7,234 bases of DNA from Marinosulfonomonas sp. (GCA_022712735.1 JAFLKA010000109.1:1-7234), one strand, 5' to 3'. Shown: positions 1-6,196, counted from the stretch's first letter. The notes: generated by a model from the letters alone, not told the origin. Numbers and translations are program-made.

Positions 1-703
1 CCAGCCGCTTGATGGTATGCCCCTCGGCCCGCAGCTGTTTCGTCAGCTCGGCCACTTTTTTGTAAGCGGCCTCATAAGGCGCAAGCTCGGTCAACTGGCT
101 GCCGATATGCACATCAATGCCGATCACCTCCAACCCCTTCATTTTGGCGGCCTGCGCGTAAACCTCGGAGGCGCGCGAAATCGGGATGCCGAATTTGTTC
201 TCGGACTTGCCGGTGGCAATCTTGGCATGGGTTTTGGCATCCACATCGGGGTTCACCCGCACGGTGATCGGCGCAACCACGCCCAGCGACAGGGCAACCT
301 CGTTCAGCACCGCCATCTCCGGCTCGCTCTCGACGTTGAACTGCCGGATACCACCGGTTAGCGCCATGCGCATTTCATCACGGGTCTTGCCAATGCCGGA
401 AAACACAATCCGCTCCCCCGGCACACCAGCGGCCTTGGCCCGCGCATATTCGCCACCCGAAACCACATCCATGCCAGCGCCGAGATCAGCCAGAATTTTC
501 AAAACCGCTTGGTTGGAATTGGCCTTCATCGCATAACACACCAGATGGTCCATACCGTTTAGCGCCTCGTCAAACAGCCGGTAATGGCGGCGCAACGTGG
601 CGGCGGAATACAGGTAAAACGGCGTGCCGACTTGGGCGGCAATTTCGGGCACAGCCACGTCTTCGGCATGCAGGATGCCATTTTGGTATAGAAAGTGATC
701 CAT
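1..703 (-). CDS. lysA: Diaminopimelate decarboxylase, N-terminal part (runs off window)
   Basis: PLP-dependent enzyme that decarboxylates meso-diaminopimelate to L-lysine, the last step of lysine synthesis, in the cytoplasm. I translated the minus strand from the ATG at 703-701. This gives 234 complete residues with no stop before the window edge; family members are about 420 residues, so the C-terminal half lies outside. Seen in the sequence: the PLP-lysine motif CYAMKANSN with Lys60, the alanine-racemase-like barrel N-terminal domain (roughly residues 27 onward), VRVNPDVDAKTHAKIATG at about 148-165, KFGI at 170-173 and VHIGSQ at 198-203. The start matches the usual family beginning, with a weak AAGG Shine-Dalgarno about nine bases upstream. 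In related Rhodobacterales lysA is expected directly downstream of argH and a small lipoprotein gene; here about 2.7 kb separates them, so lysA probably has its own promoter in 704-840. Confidence 0.96.
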   Translation of the reverse strand, partial: MDHFLYQNGILHAEDVAVPEIAAQVGTPFYLYSAATLRRHYRLFDEALNGMDHLVCYAMKANSNQAVLKILADLGAGMDVVSGGEYARAKAAGVPGERIVFSGIGKTRDEMRMALTGGIRQFNVESEPEMAVLNEVALSLGVVAPITVRVNPDVDAKTHAKIATGKSENKFGIPISRASEVYAQAAKMKGLEVIGIDVHIGSQLTELAPYEAAYKKVAELTKQLRAEGHTIKRL

Positions 704-725
704 CGGTTTGCCTTGTTCGCTAAGC

Positions 726-736
726 GTAAGACTTAC
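726..736. repeat. 11-bp palindrome upstream of lysA
   Basis: GTAAG-A-CTTAC is a perfect dyad with a single central base, 22 bp upstream of the lysA start codon. It sits where a lysA promoter would be expected, so it could be an operator. It is short enough to occur by chance, no matching second copy was noticed, and no known regulator motif is recognised in it. Confidence 0.25.
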
Positions 737-760
737 CGATAAGGAATACCGCAAGAATGG

Positions 761-798
761 CAAGGGGCTGGACTGTTAAATAGCCACTCTGCCCCTTG
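761..798 (-). terminator. Inverted repeat, possible terminator between the accessory block and lysA
   Basis: CAAGGGGC (761-768) is exactly complementary to GCCCCTTG (791-798), giving an 8-bp GC-rich stem around a 22-nt loop that may pair further (TGG 769-771 with CCA 784-786). It starts 43 nt downstream of the stop of the lipase-like fragment and lies about 58 nt before lysA. The position suits a terminator for the accessory transcript. However, neither strand has a clear U-run after the stem, so it may instead be a Rho-assisted end, an mRNA structure or a trace of insertion. Confidence 0.35.
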
Positions 799-840
799 TT
801 GATTTACACTTCCAAAAGAACTCAACAAAACCCGCTTGGT

Positions 841-1251
841 TTAATGCGCCTCTGGACCAAAAAACTCTGACGACGGACAGGCCAACATCTTGCGCTCTGT
901 GATAGCGCCCTTAGTGAACGCCAATGCTTGTGCATCTTGGGCCGTTGTTGTGTTCCCAACGGTAACTTTCAACCCTCCACGGGCTGTAATCTCTGCATGC
1001 AGGCCAACTAAGCTTGCATCAGCAAAAAGCTCCAGCACAGCCTCGCCTATACTGGCAGTGTCCGTTCCGGCAAAGCCAATCGCCAGCGTGTTGGTTACCT
1101 CGTTATATGCCGAGAGAGCTTTGAACCCCGTGAAAGCGTTGGAGGCTGTGGAGGTGACGGTGAAGCCGTTGGAGATTTCTTCTCCTATCGAATACGCATC
1201 GTATGCATCTTCTGCCAAATTTCCGTATGTTAATATATTTTGCTTAATCAT
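841..1251 (-). CDS. Lipase-like N-terminal fragment lacking the nucleophile elbow
   Basis: A 136-residue ORF with a good Shine-Dalgarno (AGGGGGA about seven bases before the ATG at 1251-1249). The first ~120 residues resemble the start of secreted class-3-lipase-like proteins often linked to RTX repeats in marine alphaproteobacteria: LTYGNLAEDAYDAYS near the N-terminus, then a FTGFKALSAYN strand and IGFAGTD, which matches the family's (I/V)xFRGTD-type oxyanion strand. Such proteins continue to a GHSLGG nucleophile elbow after a helix like AQALAFTKGAITE. Here the helix is present, but the sequence then turns into an unrelated tail ending GPEAH and stops. No catalytic Ser, Asp or His region is present and no continuation was seen in 704-840, so this is probably a truncated, catalytically dead remnant. 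It lies 23 nt downstream of the 148-residue gene and is probably cotranscribed with it. The family assignment is by eye only. Confidence 0.6.
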   Translation of the reverse strand: MIKQNILTYGNLAEDAYDAYSIGEEISNGFTVTSTASNAFTGFKALSAYNEVTNTLAIGFAGTDTASIGEAVLELFADASLVGLHAEITARGGLKVTVGNTTTAQDAQALAFTKGAITERKMLACPSSEFFGPEAH

Positions 1252-1274
1252 TGCTGATCCCCCTAAAGGTTTTT

Positions 1275-1721
1275 CTAAATTACTTCGCAGGATGATTTAT
1301 CTGCCTCAATCCGCCCAAGAACGTTATTATGTTCAGATTCGTAAGTCGAAAAAATAGAGTTGGGGAGGTATAATGCGACAGTAAAATACGGAGATTTACA
1401 TTTCCCGAAAATCAATGAACCATCCATTGAGCTCCTACGCTCCCCTTCAAAAGTATGTACATGTAAGCAAACCTTATAGTGCCATAACCCCCGAACCCTG
1501 TATCGTTTGCAATGCAAATCAGGATAGTAACCCCACTTATTAAACCCTATAACAATCGGTGCCTCCAACCTGTCCACATACTGTGCAAAAATCCCCTCAT
1601 CCGCCAAAACTTCGGCCCTGACCTGCTTCAACGCCACGGCCTCGGCGACAGACAATCCCACTATACCAGCGCTAACAACCACCAGCCAAAACCAAACGCC
1701 GCGCTTTTTTATGCTCTCCAT
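1275..1721 (-). CDS. Membrane-anchored protein of unknown function with four cysteines
   Basis: A 148-residue protein that I do not recognise. A basic N-terminus (MESIKKRG) is followed by one hydrophobic stretch at about 9-31, then a hydrophilic domain. This fits a signal anchor with the rest facing the periplasm. Cysteines at 71, 85, 108 and 145 lie in the outer part and could form two disulfides; the region 57-90 is rich in aromatic residues and His. The ATG at 1721-1719 has AAAAGG about nine bases upstream. The start overlaps the end of the upstream 67-residue ORF by 13 nt, and the lipase-like fragment follows after 23 nt, so an operon is likely. The stretch is visibly more AT-rich than lysA or argH, which hints at horizontal origin. 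A phage or secreted effector-type protein cannot be excluded. No function is proposed. Confidence 0.65.
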   Translation of the reverse strand: MESIKKRGVWFWLVVVSAGIVGLSVAEAVALKQVRAEVLADEGIFAQYVDRLEAPIVIGFNKWGYYPDLHCKRYRVRGLWHYKVCLHVHTFEGERRSSMDGSLIFGKCKSPYFTVALYLPNSIFSTYESEHNNVLGRIEADKSSCEVI

Positions 1722-1912
1722 CTTATCAACCTTTTGTTTGCTATTGCGTTAGAACCACTGTGCCCAAACCAAATATGTTCCGCCAGCTTAAAGGACGCGG
1801 CGGAGCCATCGGCACAGATCGCCATAATCTGGAAATTACCAAACTCCGCGTCCGTGGCGAGGAGCACCCCGCCACACTCAGCCATCGCGCCCAACGTCAC
1901 AGCCCTCCTCAT
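1709..1912 (-). CDS. Small hypothetical protein, doubtful
   Basis: A 67-residue ORF from the ATG at 1912-1910; the open frame extends back to an ATG at 1948 (79 residues). It fills the gap between the XRE-2TM gene and the 148-residue gene on the same strand and overlaps the latter's start by 13 nt, as coupled genes often do. AGGAGG (1909-1904) lies just inside the ORF and could serve a downstream TTG start about nine bases on, giving a protein near 62 residues. The middle reads like a soluble protein (EFGNFQIMAICADGSAASF) but matches nothing I know, and there is no clear signal or membrane segment. It may equally be a chance frame in a leader region for the next gene. Confidence 0.35.
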   Translation of the reverse strand: MRRAVTLGAMAECGGVLLATDAEFGNFQIMAICADGSAASFKLAEHIWFGHSGSNAIANKRLIRWRA

Positions 1913-1962
1913 ATCTCTAAAATGCCAGCAATCAGCACTAAAATACACCCAGCAGAATCCCT

Positions 1963-2526
1963 CTAAAGGTTGCGCAGCCGCTTTTCGATCTGGCGCCGTT
2001 CCCAGCTTTCGCCGACGGGTCCGTTAAAACCAAACAGCCAGATCGCAATAACCGCCATTATAATGCCCAAGCCCAGCGTCGGACAAATCATCCACAGATA
2101 GCCCGACCACGTCAGCAGATTAATCGCCAATAACACCACAAGGACCAGATCAACAAAGATCGCCAATGTGAAAAACATCTTTAGTTTGCGCACATGTTTC
2201 ACCACGCCGCGCTCCGCGTCCGACATGTTCTGGGTCGCCAGCCCGCCATCAACATCATAATCCCGATCATAGGATTTCAGGTAATGGGCATATTTCAGGG
2301 CGGCGCGGTCTTCTTCGGTCAGGCCGTTGTCAGGATTGGTCATGTTAATATCCTTTTGCAGGTCAGAAATTGGAGTTTCAAACACCGCTGCCAGACATTT
2401 CAAGGATTCCAGACTCGCCTTGCCGCCACGTTCAATCCGCTGGATCGTGCGGGTCGATACGCCGGAAATTTCGGCCAACTGTTCTTGTGACCAACCCCGT
2501 TCAATGCGGAGATTGCGAATAACCAT
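1963..2526 (-). CDS. XRE-family HTH regulator with C-terminal 2TM domain
   Basis: A 187-residue protein. Residues about 4-58 form an XRE/Cro-CI type helix-turn-helix: RGWSQEQLAEISGVSTRTIQRIERG, where SGVSTRTIQRIE contains the recognition helix. An acidic, charged linker (about 60-110) leads to two hydrophobic helices at about 117-139 and 143-166, followed by a basic tail (WERRQIEKRL). The hairpin, with NLLTWSGYLWMICPTLGLGI between and within the helices, resembles the 2TM domain family (PF13239), which is known fused to HTH or LytTR DNA-binding domains. The protein is therefore likely a membrane-tethered transcription factor. The ATG at 2526-2524 has GAGGA five bases upstream. It is the first gene of the minus-strand run toward lysA and is divergent from the DUF4336 gene, so it may regulate itself and either neighbour through 2527-2672; that is inference. 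Confidence 0.85.
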   Translation of the reverse strand: MVIRNLRIERGWSQEQLAEISGVSTRTIQRIERGGKASLESLKCLAAVFETPISDLQKDINMTNPDNGLTEEDRAALKYAHYLKSYDRDYDVDGGLATQNMSDAERGVVKHVRKLKMFFTLAIFVDLVLVVLLAINLLTWSGYLWMICPTLGLGIIMAVIAIWLFGFNGPVGESWERRQIEKRLRNL

Positions 2527-2672
2527 GTCATCCTCGATATGCTTGTTGCGATGCGCCCTAAGACTGGCTCACTATCGCGACTATAACCACGTCACGAACA
2601 CGACAACACCCCGACATATCGCCGTCAAACCGCAGGATTGTATTGCTTTGATATTGGTTCTAGCCTGTAGCC
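2527..2672. promoter_or_regulatory. Divergent intergenic region between XRE-2TM and DUF4336 genes
   Basis: These 146 bp must hold the promoters for two divergent genes. The XRE side has a clear GAGGA Shine-Dalgarno. The DUF4336 side has no convincing ribosome binding site just before its ATG. An AT-rich stretch at about 2638-2660 could contain a plus-strand promoter, but no good -35/-10 pair was found. No clear operator dyad was seen; ACTAT occurs twice near 2572-2585, which is too weak to call. Confidence 0.4.
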
Positions 2673-3398
2673 ATGAGCGGATATGCCCCCCTGAACACGT
2701 TAAAATCCGTCGGCGATGAAATCTGGGTCGTTGATGGCCCTTCGATCCGGTTCTACGGCGTTCCGTTTTCAACCCGCATGACGGTGGTGCGTCTAAAGAA
2801 CGGCGATGTCTGGCTGCATTCCCCCACCAAAATATGCGACACCCTAAAGGCCGAAATCACCGCCCTTGGCCCCGTCCGCCACCTGATCGCACCAAACTGG
2901 ATTCACTACGCCTATATTTCTGAATGGCAAAAGGCATTCCCAAAAGCCCACGCCTACGGTGCGCCCGGTATCGTTGCGCGGGCAAAAAAGCATGGAATGA
3001 ACATCCGGTTTGATCAGGATTTGGGCCAGACAGCGCCGGATGCATGGGCGGGGCAAATTGAACAAATGATCGTTGAGGGCAGCAAAATCCACCGCGAGGC
3101 GGTGTTCTTTCACACCGCGTCCCGCACCCTGATCCTGACCGACCTGATCGAGAATTTCGAGCCGCAAAACCTGTCATGGCCGTGGCGTATCCTGACCCGT
3201 CTGGGCGGCATTCAAGACCCCGATGGGCAAATGCCACGCGATATGCGGATGACGTTCTCAAAGGGGCATCGCAAACTGCGCGCGGCTGTTGAGCGTATGA
3301 TCGAATGGGGACCAGAACGGATTATTCTGGCGCATGGTCGCTGGTATGACCGCGACGCGGTTACCGAGCTGAAACGTGCGTTTCGCTGGGTGTTATAA
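2673..3398 (+). CDS. DUF4336 domain protein (metallo-beta-lactamase-like fold)
   Basis: A 241-residue cytoplasmic protein without a signal peptide or membrane segment. It matches by eye the DUF4336 family (PF14234), whose fold resembles the metallo-beta-lactamase fold: VDGPSIRFYGVPFSTRMTVV at the start, VWLHSPT at 46-52, VRHLIAPNWIHY at 68-79, a FPKAHAYGAPG turn at 89-99, FFHTASRTLILTDLIEN at 145-161 and IILAHGRW at 217-224. Candidate metal or active-site residues are His79, His147, Asp157 and His221. The classical HxHxDH motif is absent, so hydrolase activity is not assured, and no substrate is known for the family. It is divergent from the XRE-2TM gene. It ends GTG-TTA-TAA, its last six bases overlapping the stop of the convergent lipoprotein gene. 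Alternative starts downstream are unlikely because the conserved region begins early. Confidence 0.88.
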   Translation: MSGYAPLNTLKSVGDEIWVVDGPSIRFYGVPFSTRMTVVRLKNGDVWLHSPTKICDTLKAEITALGPVRHLIAPNWIHYAYISEWQKAFPKAHAYGAPGIVARAKKHGMNIRFDQDLGQTAPDAWAGQIEQMIVEGSKIHREAVFFHTASRTLILTDLIENFEPQNLSWPWRILTRLGGIQDPDGQMPRDMRMTFSKGHRKLRAAVERMIEWGPERIILAHGRWYDRDAVTELKRAFRWVL

Positions 3399-3566
3399 CC
3401 CGATACTGACACCCACATTGCCAATCCGTGTGCCAACCGAAACCGAAGGGCTAACCCCGCTTGGTGTGATTGACACCCCCGCATTGACCGAAGGGCGCAC
3501 GGGTTCGCCATTGGCGCCGCAAGCGGCCAAAACCGCAAACGCCATCAAAGTTATAATAACCTTCAT
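3393..3566 (-). CDS. Small lipoprotein encoded between argH and lysA
   Basis: A 57-residue protein starting [20 protein letters not shown] short basic start and hydrophobic stretch lead to a lipobox VLAAC with Cys16, so it is predicted to be a lipid-anchored envelope protein with a mature part of about 42 residues rich in Val, Ser, Gly and Pro ([27 protein letters not shown]). Its ATG overlaps the argH stop as ATGA, and an AGAGGTG Shine-Dalgarno lies inside argH, so translation is probably coupled. A tiny lipoprotein at this place resembles the LptM/YifL-type lipoprotein genes found beside lysA in many proteobacteria. LptM helps LptD maturation in E. coli, but equivalence here is inference from position and size only. 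The 3' end overlaps the convergent DUF4336 gene by six bases. Confidence 0.85.
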   Translation of the reverse strand: MKVIITLMAFAVLAACGANGEPVRPSVNAGVSITPSGVSPSVSVGTRIGNVGVSIGL

Positions 3567-4969
3567 CCCAACACCTCTTTCCAGCGGGCAATCTGTTTGC
3601 GCACTTGTGCAGGTGCTGTGCCACCATACGACATCCGGCTGGCCACCGAATTATGCACACCCAGCACATCAAACACACCTTTGTGGATCGCCCCGTGCAC
3701 CGATTGCATATCATCCAGCGACAATTCAGGCAAATCACAGCCCTTGCTTTCGGCCATCCCCACCAGCGTGCCGGTCACATGATGCGCATCGCGAAACGGC
3801 ATGCCCAATTCGCGCACCAGCCAGTCGGCCAGATCGGTAGCGGTGGAAAATCCGGTGGCTGCGGCAGCTTCCAGCACATCGCGGTTGGCGGTCAAATCCG
3901 CGACCATCCCCGTCATCGCGGCCAGCGCCAGCATCAGGCTATCGGCAGCATCAAACACCTGTTCCTTGTCCTCTTGCATGTCCTTGGAATAGGTTAGCGG
4001 CAGACCCTTCATCACCGTAAACAAACCCACCATCGCCCCCATGATTCGGCCGATTTTAGCGCGAATCAGTTCAGCGGCATCGGGGTTCTTTTTCTGCGGC
4101 ATGATTGACGATCCGGTGGAAAACCGGTCCGACAGCGCCACAAACCGGAACTGCGCCGAGGACCAGATCACCAGCTCTTCGGCAAAACGCGACAGGTGCA
4201 TCGCGCAAATCGTCGAGGCTGCCAGAAACTCCAGCGCGAAATCCCGATCCGCCACCGCATCCAGCGAATTGGCCGCTGGCGCATCAAAGCCCAGCGCTTC
4301 GGCGGTCATATGCCGGTCAATCGGGAATGACGTGCCCGCCAGCGCTGCCGCACCAAGGGGCGACTGGTTCATCCGTTTGCGCGCATCCTGAAAACGCGAC
4401 ATATCGCGGCCAAACATTTCGACATAAGCCATCATATGATGGCCCCACGTCACCGGCTGGGCCACCTGCAAATGGGTGAAGCCCGGCATCACCCAATCGG
4501 CCCCCGCCTCGGCCTGTACCAGCAATGCCGACATCAACGCGCCGATACCTTCAATCGCCGCATCAGTTTGGTCGCGCACCCACATGCGGAAATCCAGCGC
4601 CACCTGATCATTGCGCGACCGCGCAGTGTGCAGGCGCCCCGCAGGCTCGCCAATCAAATCCTTCAGGCGGGACTCCACATTCATGTGAATATCCTCAAGC
4701 GCCGTGGAAAATTCAAAATTCCCGCCCTCGATTTCTGACAAAACCGTGAGCAGCCCTTCCCCTATCGCCTTAGCGTCCTTATCAGTAATAATGCCTGTGG
4801 CTGCCAACATGGCGGCATGGGCGCGCGACCCCTGGATGTCCTGTGCGGCCATTCGCTGATCAAATCCGATCGAGGCATTGATCGCCTCCATGATCGCATC
4901 TGGTCCTGCGGCAAACCGCCCGCCCCACATTGTGTTGGCGTTCTGGGTGTCTTTTGAAGTTTTGGTCAT
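3563..4969 (-). CDS. argH: Argininosuccinate lyase
   Basis: Cleaves argininosuccinate to arginine and fumarate, the last step of arginine synthesis; a cytoplasmic homotetramer of the fumarase/aspartase superfamily. At 468 residues it has the usual family length. Visible motifs: MWGGRF at 14-19, LEDIHMNVE at 91-99, [10 protein letters not shown] at 113-122, [11 protein letters not shown] at 162-172 with catalytic His166, and the superfamily signature [11 protein letters not shown] at 286-296 on the mobile loop with the catalytic serine. All are intact. The ATG at 4969-4967 has AAGG eight bases upstream; the ~13 residues before WGGRF are a normal variable tail. It overlaps the lipoprotein gene downstream by 4 nt (ATGA). 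Upstream, only 22 bp separate its start from the divergent TlpA gene, so its promoter must lie in or next to that gene's coding sequence, or its leader must be very short. Confidence 0.97.
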   Translation of the reverse strand: MTKTSKDTQNANTMWGGRFAAGPDAIMEAINASIGFDQRMAAQDIQGSRAHAAMLAATGIITDKDAKAIGEGLLTVLSEIEGGNFEFSTALEDIHMNVESRLKDLIGEPAGRLHTARSRNDQVALDFRMWVRDQTDAAIEGIGALMSALLVQAEAGADWVMPGFTHLQVAQPVTWGHHMMAYVEMFGRDMSRFQDARKRMNQSPLGAAALAGTSFPIDRHMTAEALGFDAPAANSLDAVADRDFALEFLAASTICAMHLSRFAEELVIWSSAQFRFVALSDRFSTGSSIMPQKKNPDAAELIRAKIGRIMGAMVGLFTVMKGLPLTYSKDMQEDKEQVFDAADSLMLALAAMTGMVADLTANRDVLEAAAATGFSTATDLADWLVRELGMPFRDAHHVTGTLVGMAESKGCDLPELSLDDMQSVHGAIHKGVFDVLGVHNSVASRMSYGGTAPAQVRKQIARWKEVLG

Positions 4970-4991
4970 GTCTGTGGCCTTGGAGGAATAA
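4970..4991. promoter_or_regulatory. 22-bp divergent start region between argH and tlpA-like gene
   Basis: The two start codons are 22 bp apart. The plus strand carries a strong GGAGGA ribosome binding site (4982-4987) four bases before the TlpA start; the minus strand carries AAGG eight bases before the argH start. No promoter fits in the gap, so the -35/-10 elements of each gene probably lie inside the other's 5' coding region and the two transcripts would overlap at their 5' ends. Confidence 0.6.
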
Positions 4992-5558
4992 ATGGGTATC
5001 TTTCGTTCTGTCGTCCTATACGCGGCCTTGGCACTTGGTGCAAATAGTGCTGTGGCGGATATTGCCGATCTTGAAGCGCTGCGCGAAGGGTTGATGAAGA
5101 AACTGGTGTTTCACTCCACGCCAAAACCCGTATCGGCCAAGGTGTTCACCGACCCCGACGGTGGCGAACACCGGCTGGCGGATTATCAGGGCAAATACGT
5201 CCTGCTGAATTTCTGGGCCACATGGTGCGCACCCTGTCGCAAGGAAATGCCGTCACTGGACACCCTGCAAGAAACGCTGGGCGGCGAGAAATTCGAGGTG
5301 GTCACCGTCGCCACAGGGCGCAACACATTGCCGGGGATTGAACGGTTTTTCCAAAAGGCCGACGTGACCCACCTGCCGATTCTGCTGGACCCGAAACAAG
5401 CCTTGGCCCGCGACATGGGCGTGCTGGGCCTGCCGATCTCGGTGATCCTTGACCCCGACGGAAATGAAATCGCCCGCCTGCGTGGCGACGCGGAATGGGA
5501 CACAGACAGCGCAATGGCCATTATCAAGGCGCTCATCGCATCTGGTGAAAACGGCTAA
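4992..5558 (+). CDS. tlpA: Secreted TlpA-family thiol-disulfide oxidoreductase
   Basis: A 188-residue thioredoxin-fold protein of the TlpA/ResA group, likely a periplasmic disulfide reductase (for example for cytochrome c apoproteins or copper-site proteins). An N-terminal signal peptide is visible: MGIFR, a hydrophobic stretch at 6-17, and a likely cleavage after ANSAVA near residue 22. If not cleaved, the stretch could act as an anchor. The thioredoxin domain covers about 45-185, with [13 protein letters not shown] at 70-82 (active site CAPC, Cys79 and Cys82), a LGLPIS cis-proline loop with Pro148, and a closing [14 protein letters not shown] segment. The start is supported by GGAGGA four bases upstream. 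It is divergent from argH and overlaps the convergent tag gene by 4 nt at the stop codons (CTAA). The symbol is a family-level name; the partner protein is unknown. Confidence 0.92.
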   Translation: MGIFRSVVLYAALALGANSAVADIADLEALREGLMKKLVFHSTPKPVSAKVFTDPDGGEHRLADYQGKYVLLNFWATWCAPCRKEMPSLDTLQETLGGEKFEVVTVATGRNTLPGIERFFQKADVTHLPILLDPKQALARDMGVLGLPISVILDPDGNEIARLRGDAEWDTDSAMAIIKALIASGENG

Positions 5559-6127
5559 CGGGCCAGTTTCGCCACCCTGTCATGACACGGGCACCCCACC
5601 GCATGGTCATTCACCATACCCACCGCCTGCATAAACGCATAGGTAATCGTCGGGCCGCAAAACTTGAACCCCTCTTTCTTCAGATCCTTTGAAATCTGCA
5701 CCGATAGCGGCGTCTGCGCCGGAACCTGATCCATCGTTTCAAACCGGTTCTGCAATGGCGCCCCGCCCATGTAATTCCACAGGAACGTATCAAACCCCTC
5801 GCGCGCCTCGATCAGTTGCCACGCCTTGGCATTGCCAATCGTTGCCTCGATCTTGCCGCGGTGCCGCACAATCCCCGCGTCCCCCAGCAGTCGCTCGACC
5901 TCCGCTTCGCCCCAGCCGGCAATCACGTCAGGATCAAACCCCTCGAACGCCGCCCGAAAGTTATCGCGCTTCTTCAAAATGGTAATCCAGCTCAGACCGG
6001 CCTGAAACCCGTCCAGAATCAGTTTCTCCCACAGGGTGCGACTGTCGTACTCCGGCACGCCCCATTCTTCGTCATGATAAGAAATATAAAGCGGCTCTGA
6101 TCCGACCCAAGTGCAACTATCTCCCAT
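5555..6127 (-). CDS. tag: DNA-3-methyladenine glycosylase I
   Basis: A base-excision repair enzyme that removes 3-methyladenine from alkylated DNA. The 190-residue protein aligns by eye along its length with E. coli Tag: CTWVGSEPLYISYHDEEWGVP at the start, GLSWITILKKR at 44-54, DAGIVRHRGKI at 83-93, GFKFCGPTITYAFMQA at 153-168 and VNDHAVGC at 172-179. The family's zinc-binding set is present as Cys5, His18, His175 and Cys179. The residue equivalent to E. coli Glu38 in the base pocket is Asp39 (LDGFQAGLSW), a conservative change. I chose the ATG at 6127-6125 because GGAGG lies four bases before it; an in-frame TTG at 6145 lies upstream of that site and has no support. A GAAC-N7-GAAC LexA-type box upstream suggests SOS control. 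The gene converges with tlpA with a 4-nt overlap and is divergent from the EAL gene. Confidence 0.96.
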   Translation of the reverse strand: MGDSCTWVGSEPLYISYHDEEWGVPEYDSRTLWEKLILDGFQAGLSWITILKKRDNFRAAFEGFDPDVIAGWGEAEVERLLGDAGIVRHRGKIEATIGNAKAWQLIEAREGFDTFLWNYMGGAPLQNRFETMDQVPAQTPLSVQISKDLKKEGFKFCGPTITYAFMQAVGMVNDHAVGCPCHDRVAKLAR

Positions 6128-6166
6128 AAACCCTCCTGTTTCCAACTGATTACATACATTCAGAAC

Positions 6167-6195
6167 AGTTTAGCAAAATTAGAACTAAATGGGAA
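6167..6195 (-). promoter_or_regulatory. Candidate tag promoter
   Basis: On the minus strand TTCCCA (6195-6190, 4 of 6 matches to TTGACA) is followed after exactly 17 nt by TAAACT (6172-6167, 4 of 6 matches to TATAAT). A transcript from here would start near 6160 and leave a leader of about 33 nt before the tag ATG at 6127. The -35 element lies inside the GAAC-N7-GAAC box, the arrangement expected for LexA repression. The matches are moderate, so this is a prediction. Confidence 0.5.
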
Positions 6196-6196
6196 C
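6182..6196. promoter_or_regulatory. LexA-type SOS box (GAAC-N7-GAAC)
   Basis: GAAC (6182-6185), seven bases (TAAATGG), then GAAC (6193-6196): a direct repeat identical to the LexA operator consensus described for Rhodobacter and other alphaproteobacteria (GTTC-N7-GTTC on the other strand). It lies 55 bp upstream of the tag start and 60 bp upstream of the EAL gene start, and covers the -35 of the candidate tag promoter. A further GAAC at 6163-6166 and a GTTC at 6205-6208 flank it but do not have the right spacing. The role is inferred from motif and position. Confidence 0.65.

Noticed and set aside
17..536. Two overlapping plus-strand ORFs in the lysA region
   Set aside because: The minus-strand frame clearly encodes LysA with its PLP-lysine motif; these are antisense shadows.
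890..1357. Plus-strand ORF of 155 codons opposite the lipase-like fragment
   Set aside because: It has no ribosome binding site, an unusual Ala/Val/Ser-rich composition typical of an antisense shadow, and crosses the end of a better supported minus-strand gene.
1512..2027. Plus-strand ORF of 171 codons across the accessory block
   Set aside because: It runs opposite three minus-strand ORFs and part of the XRE-2TM gene, and shows no recognisable domain or start signal.
704..3392. Toxin-antitoxin or phage-defence system in the accessory block
   Set aside because: An XRE protein next to small ORFs invites this idea, but no toxin, nuclease or effector domain was recognisable and the XRE protein carries a 2TM domain unlike typical antitoxins.
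4041..4749. Several plus-strand ORFs opposite argH
   Set aside because: They lie antisense to a fully conserved argH reading frame and have no protein-like features.
6128..6145. In-frame TTG start for tag adding six residues
   Set aside because: The GGAGG ribosome binding site lies between this TTG and the ATG at 6127, and the ATG start matches the E. coli Tag N-terminus and Cys position.
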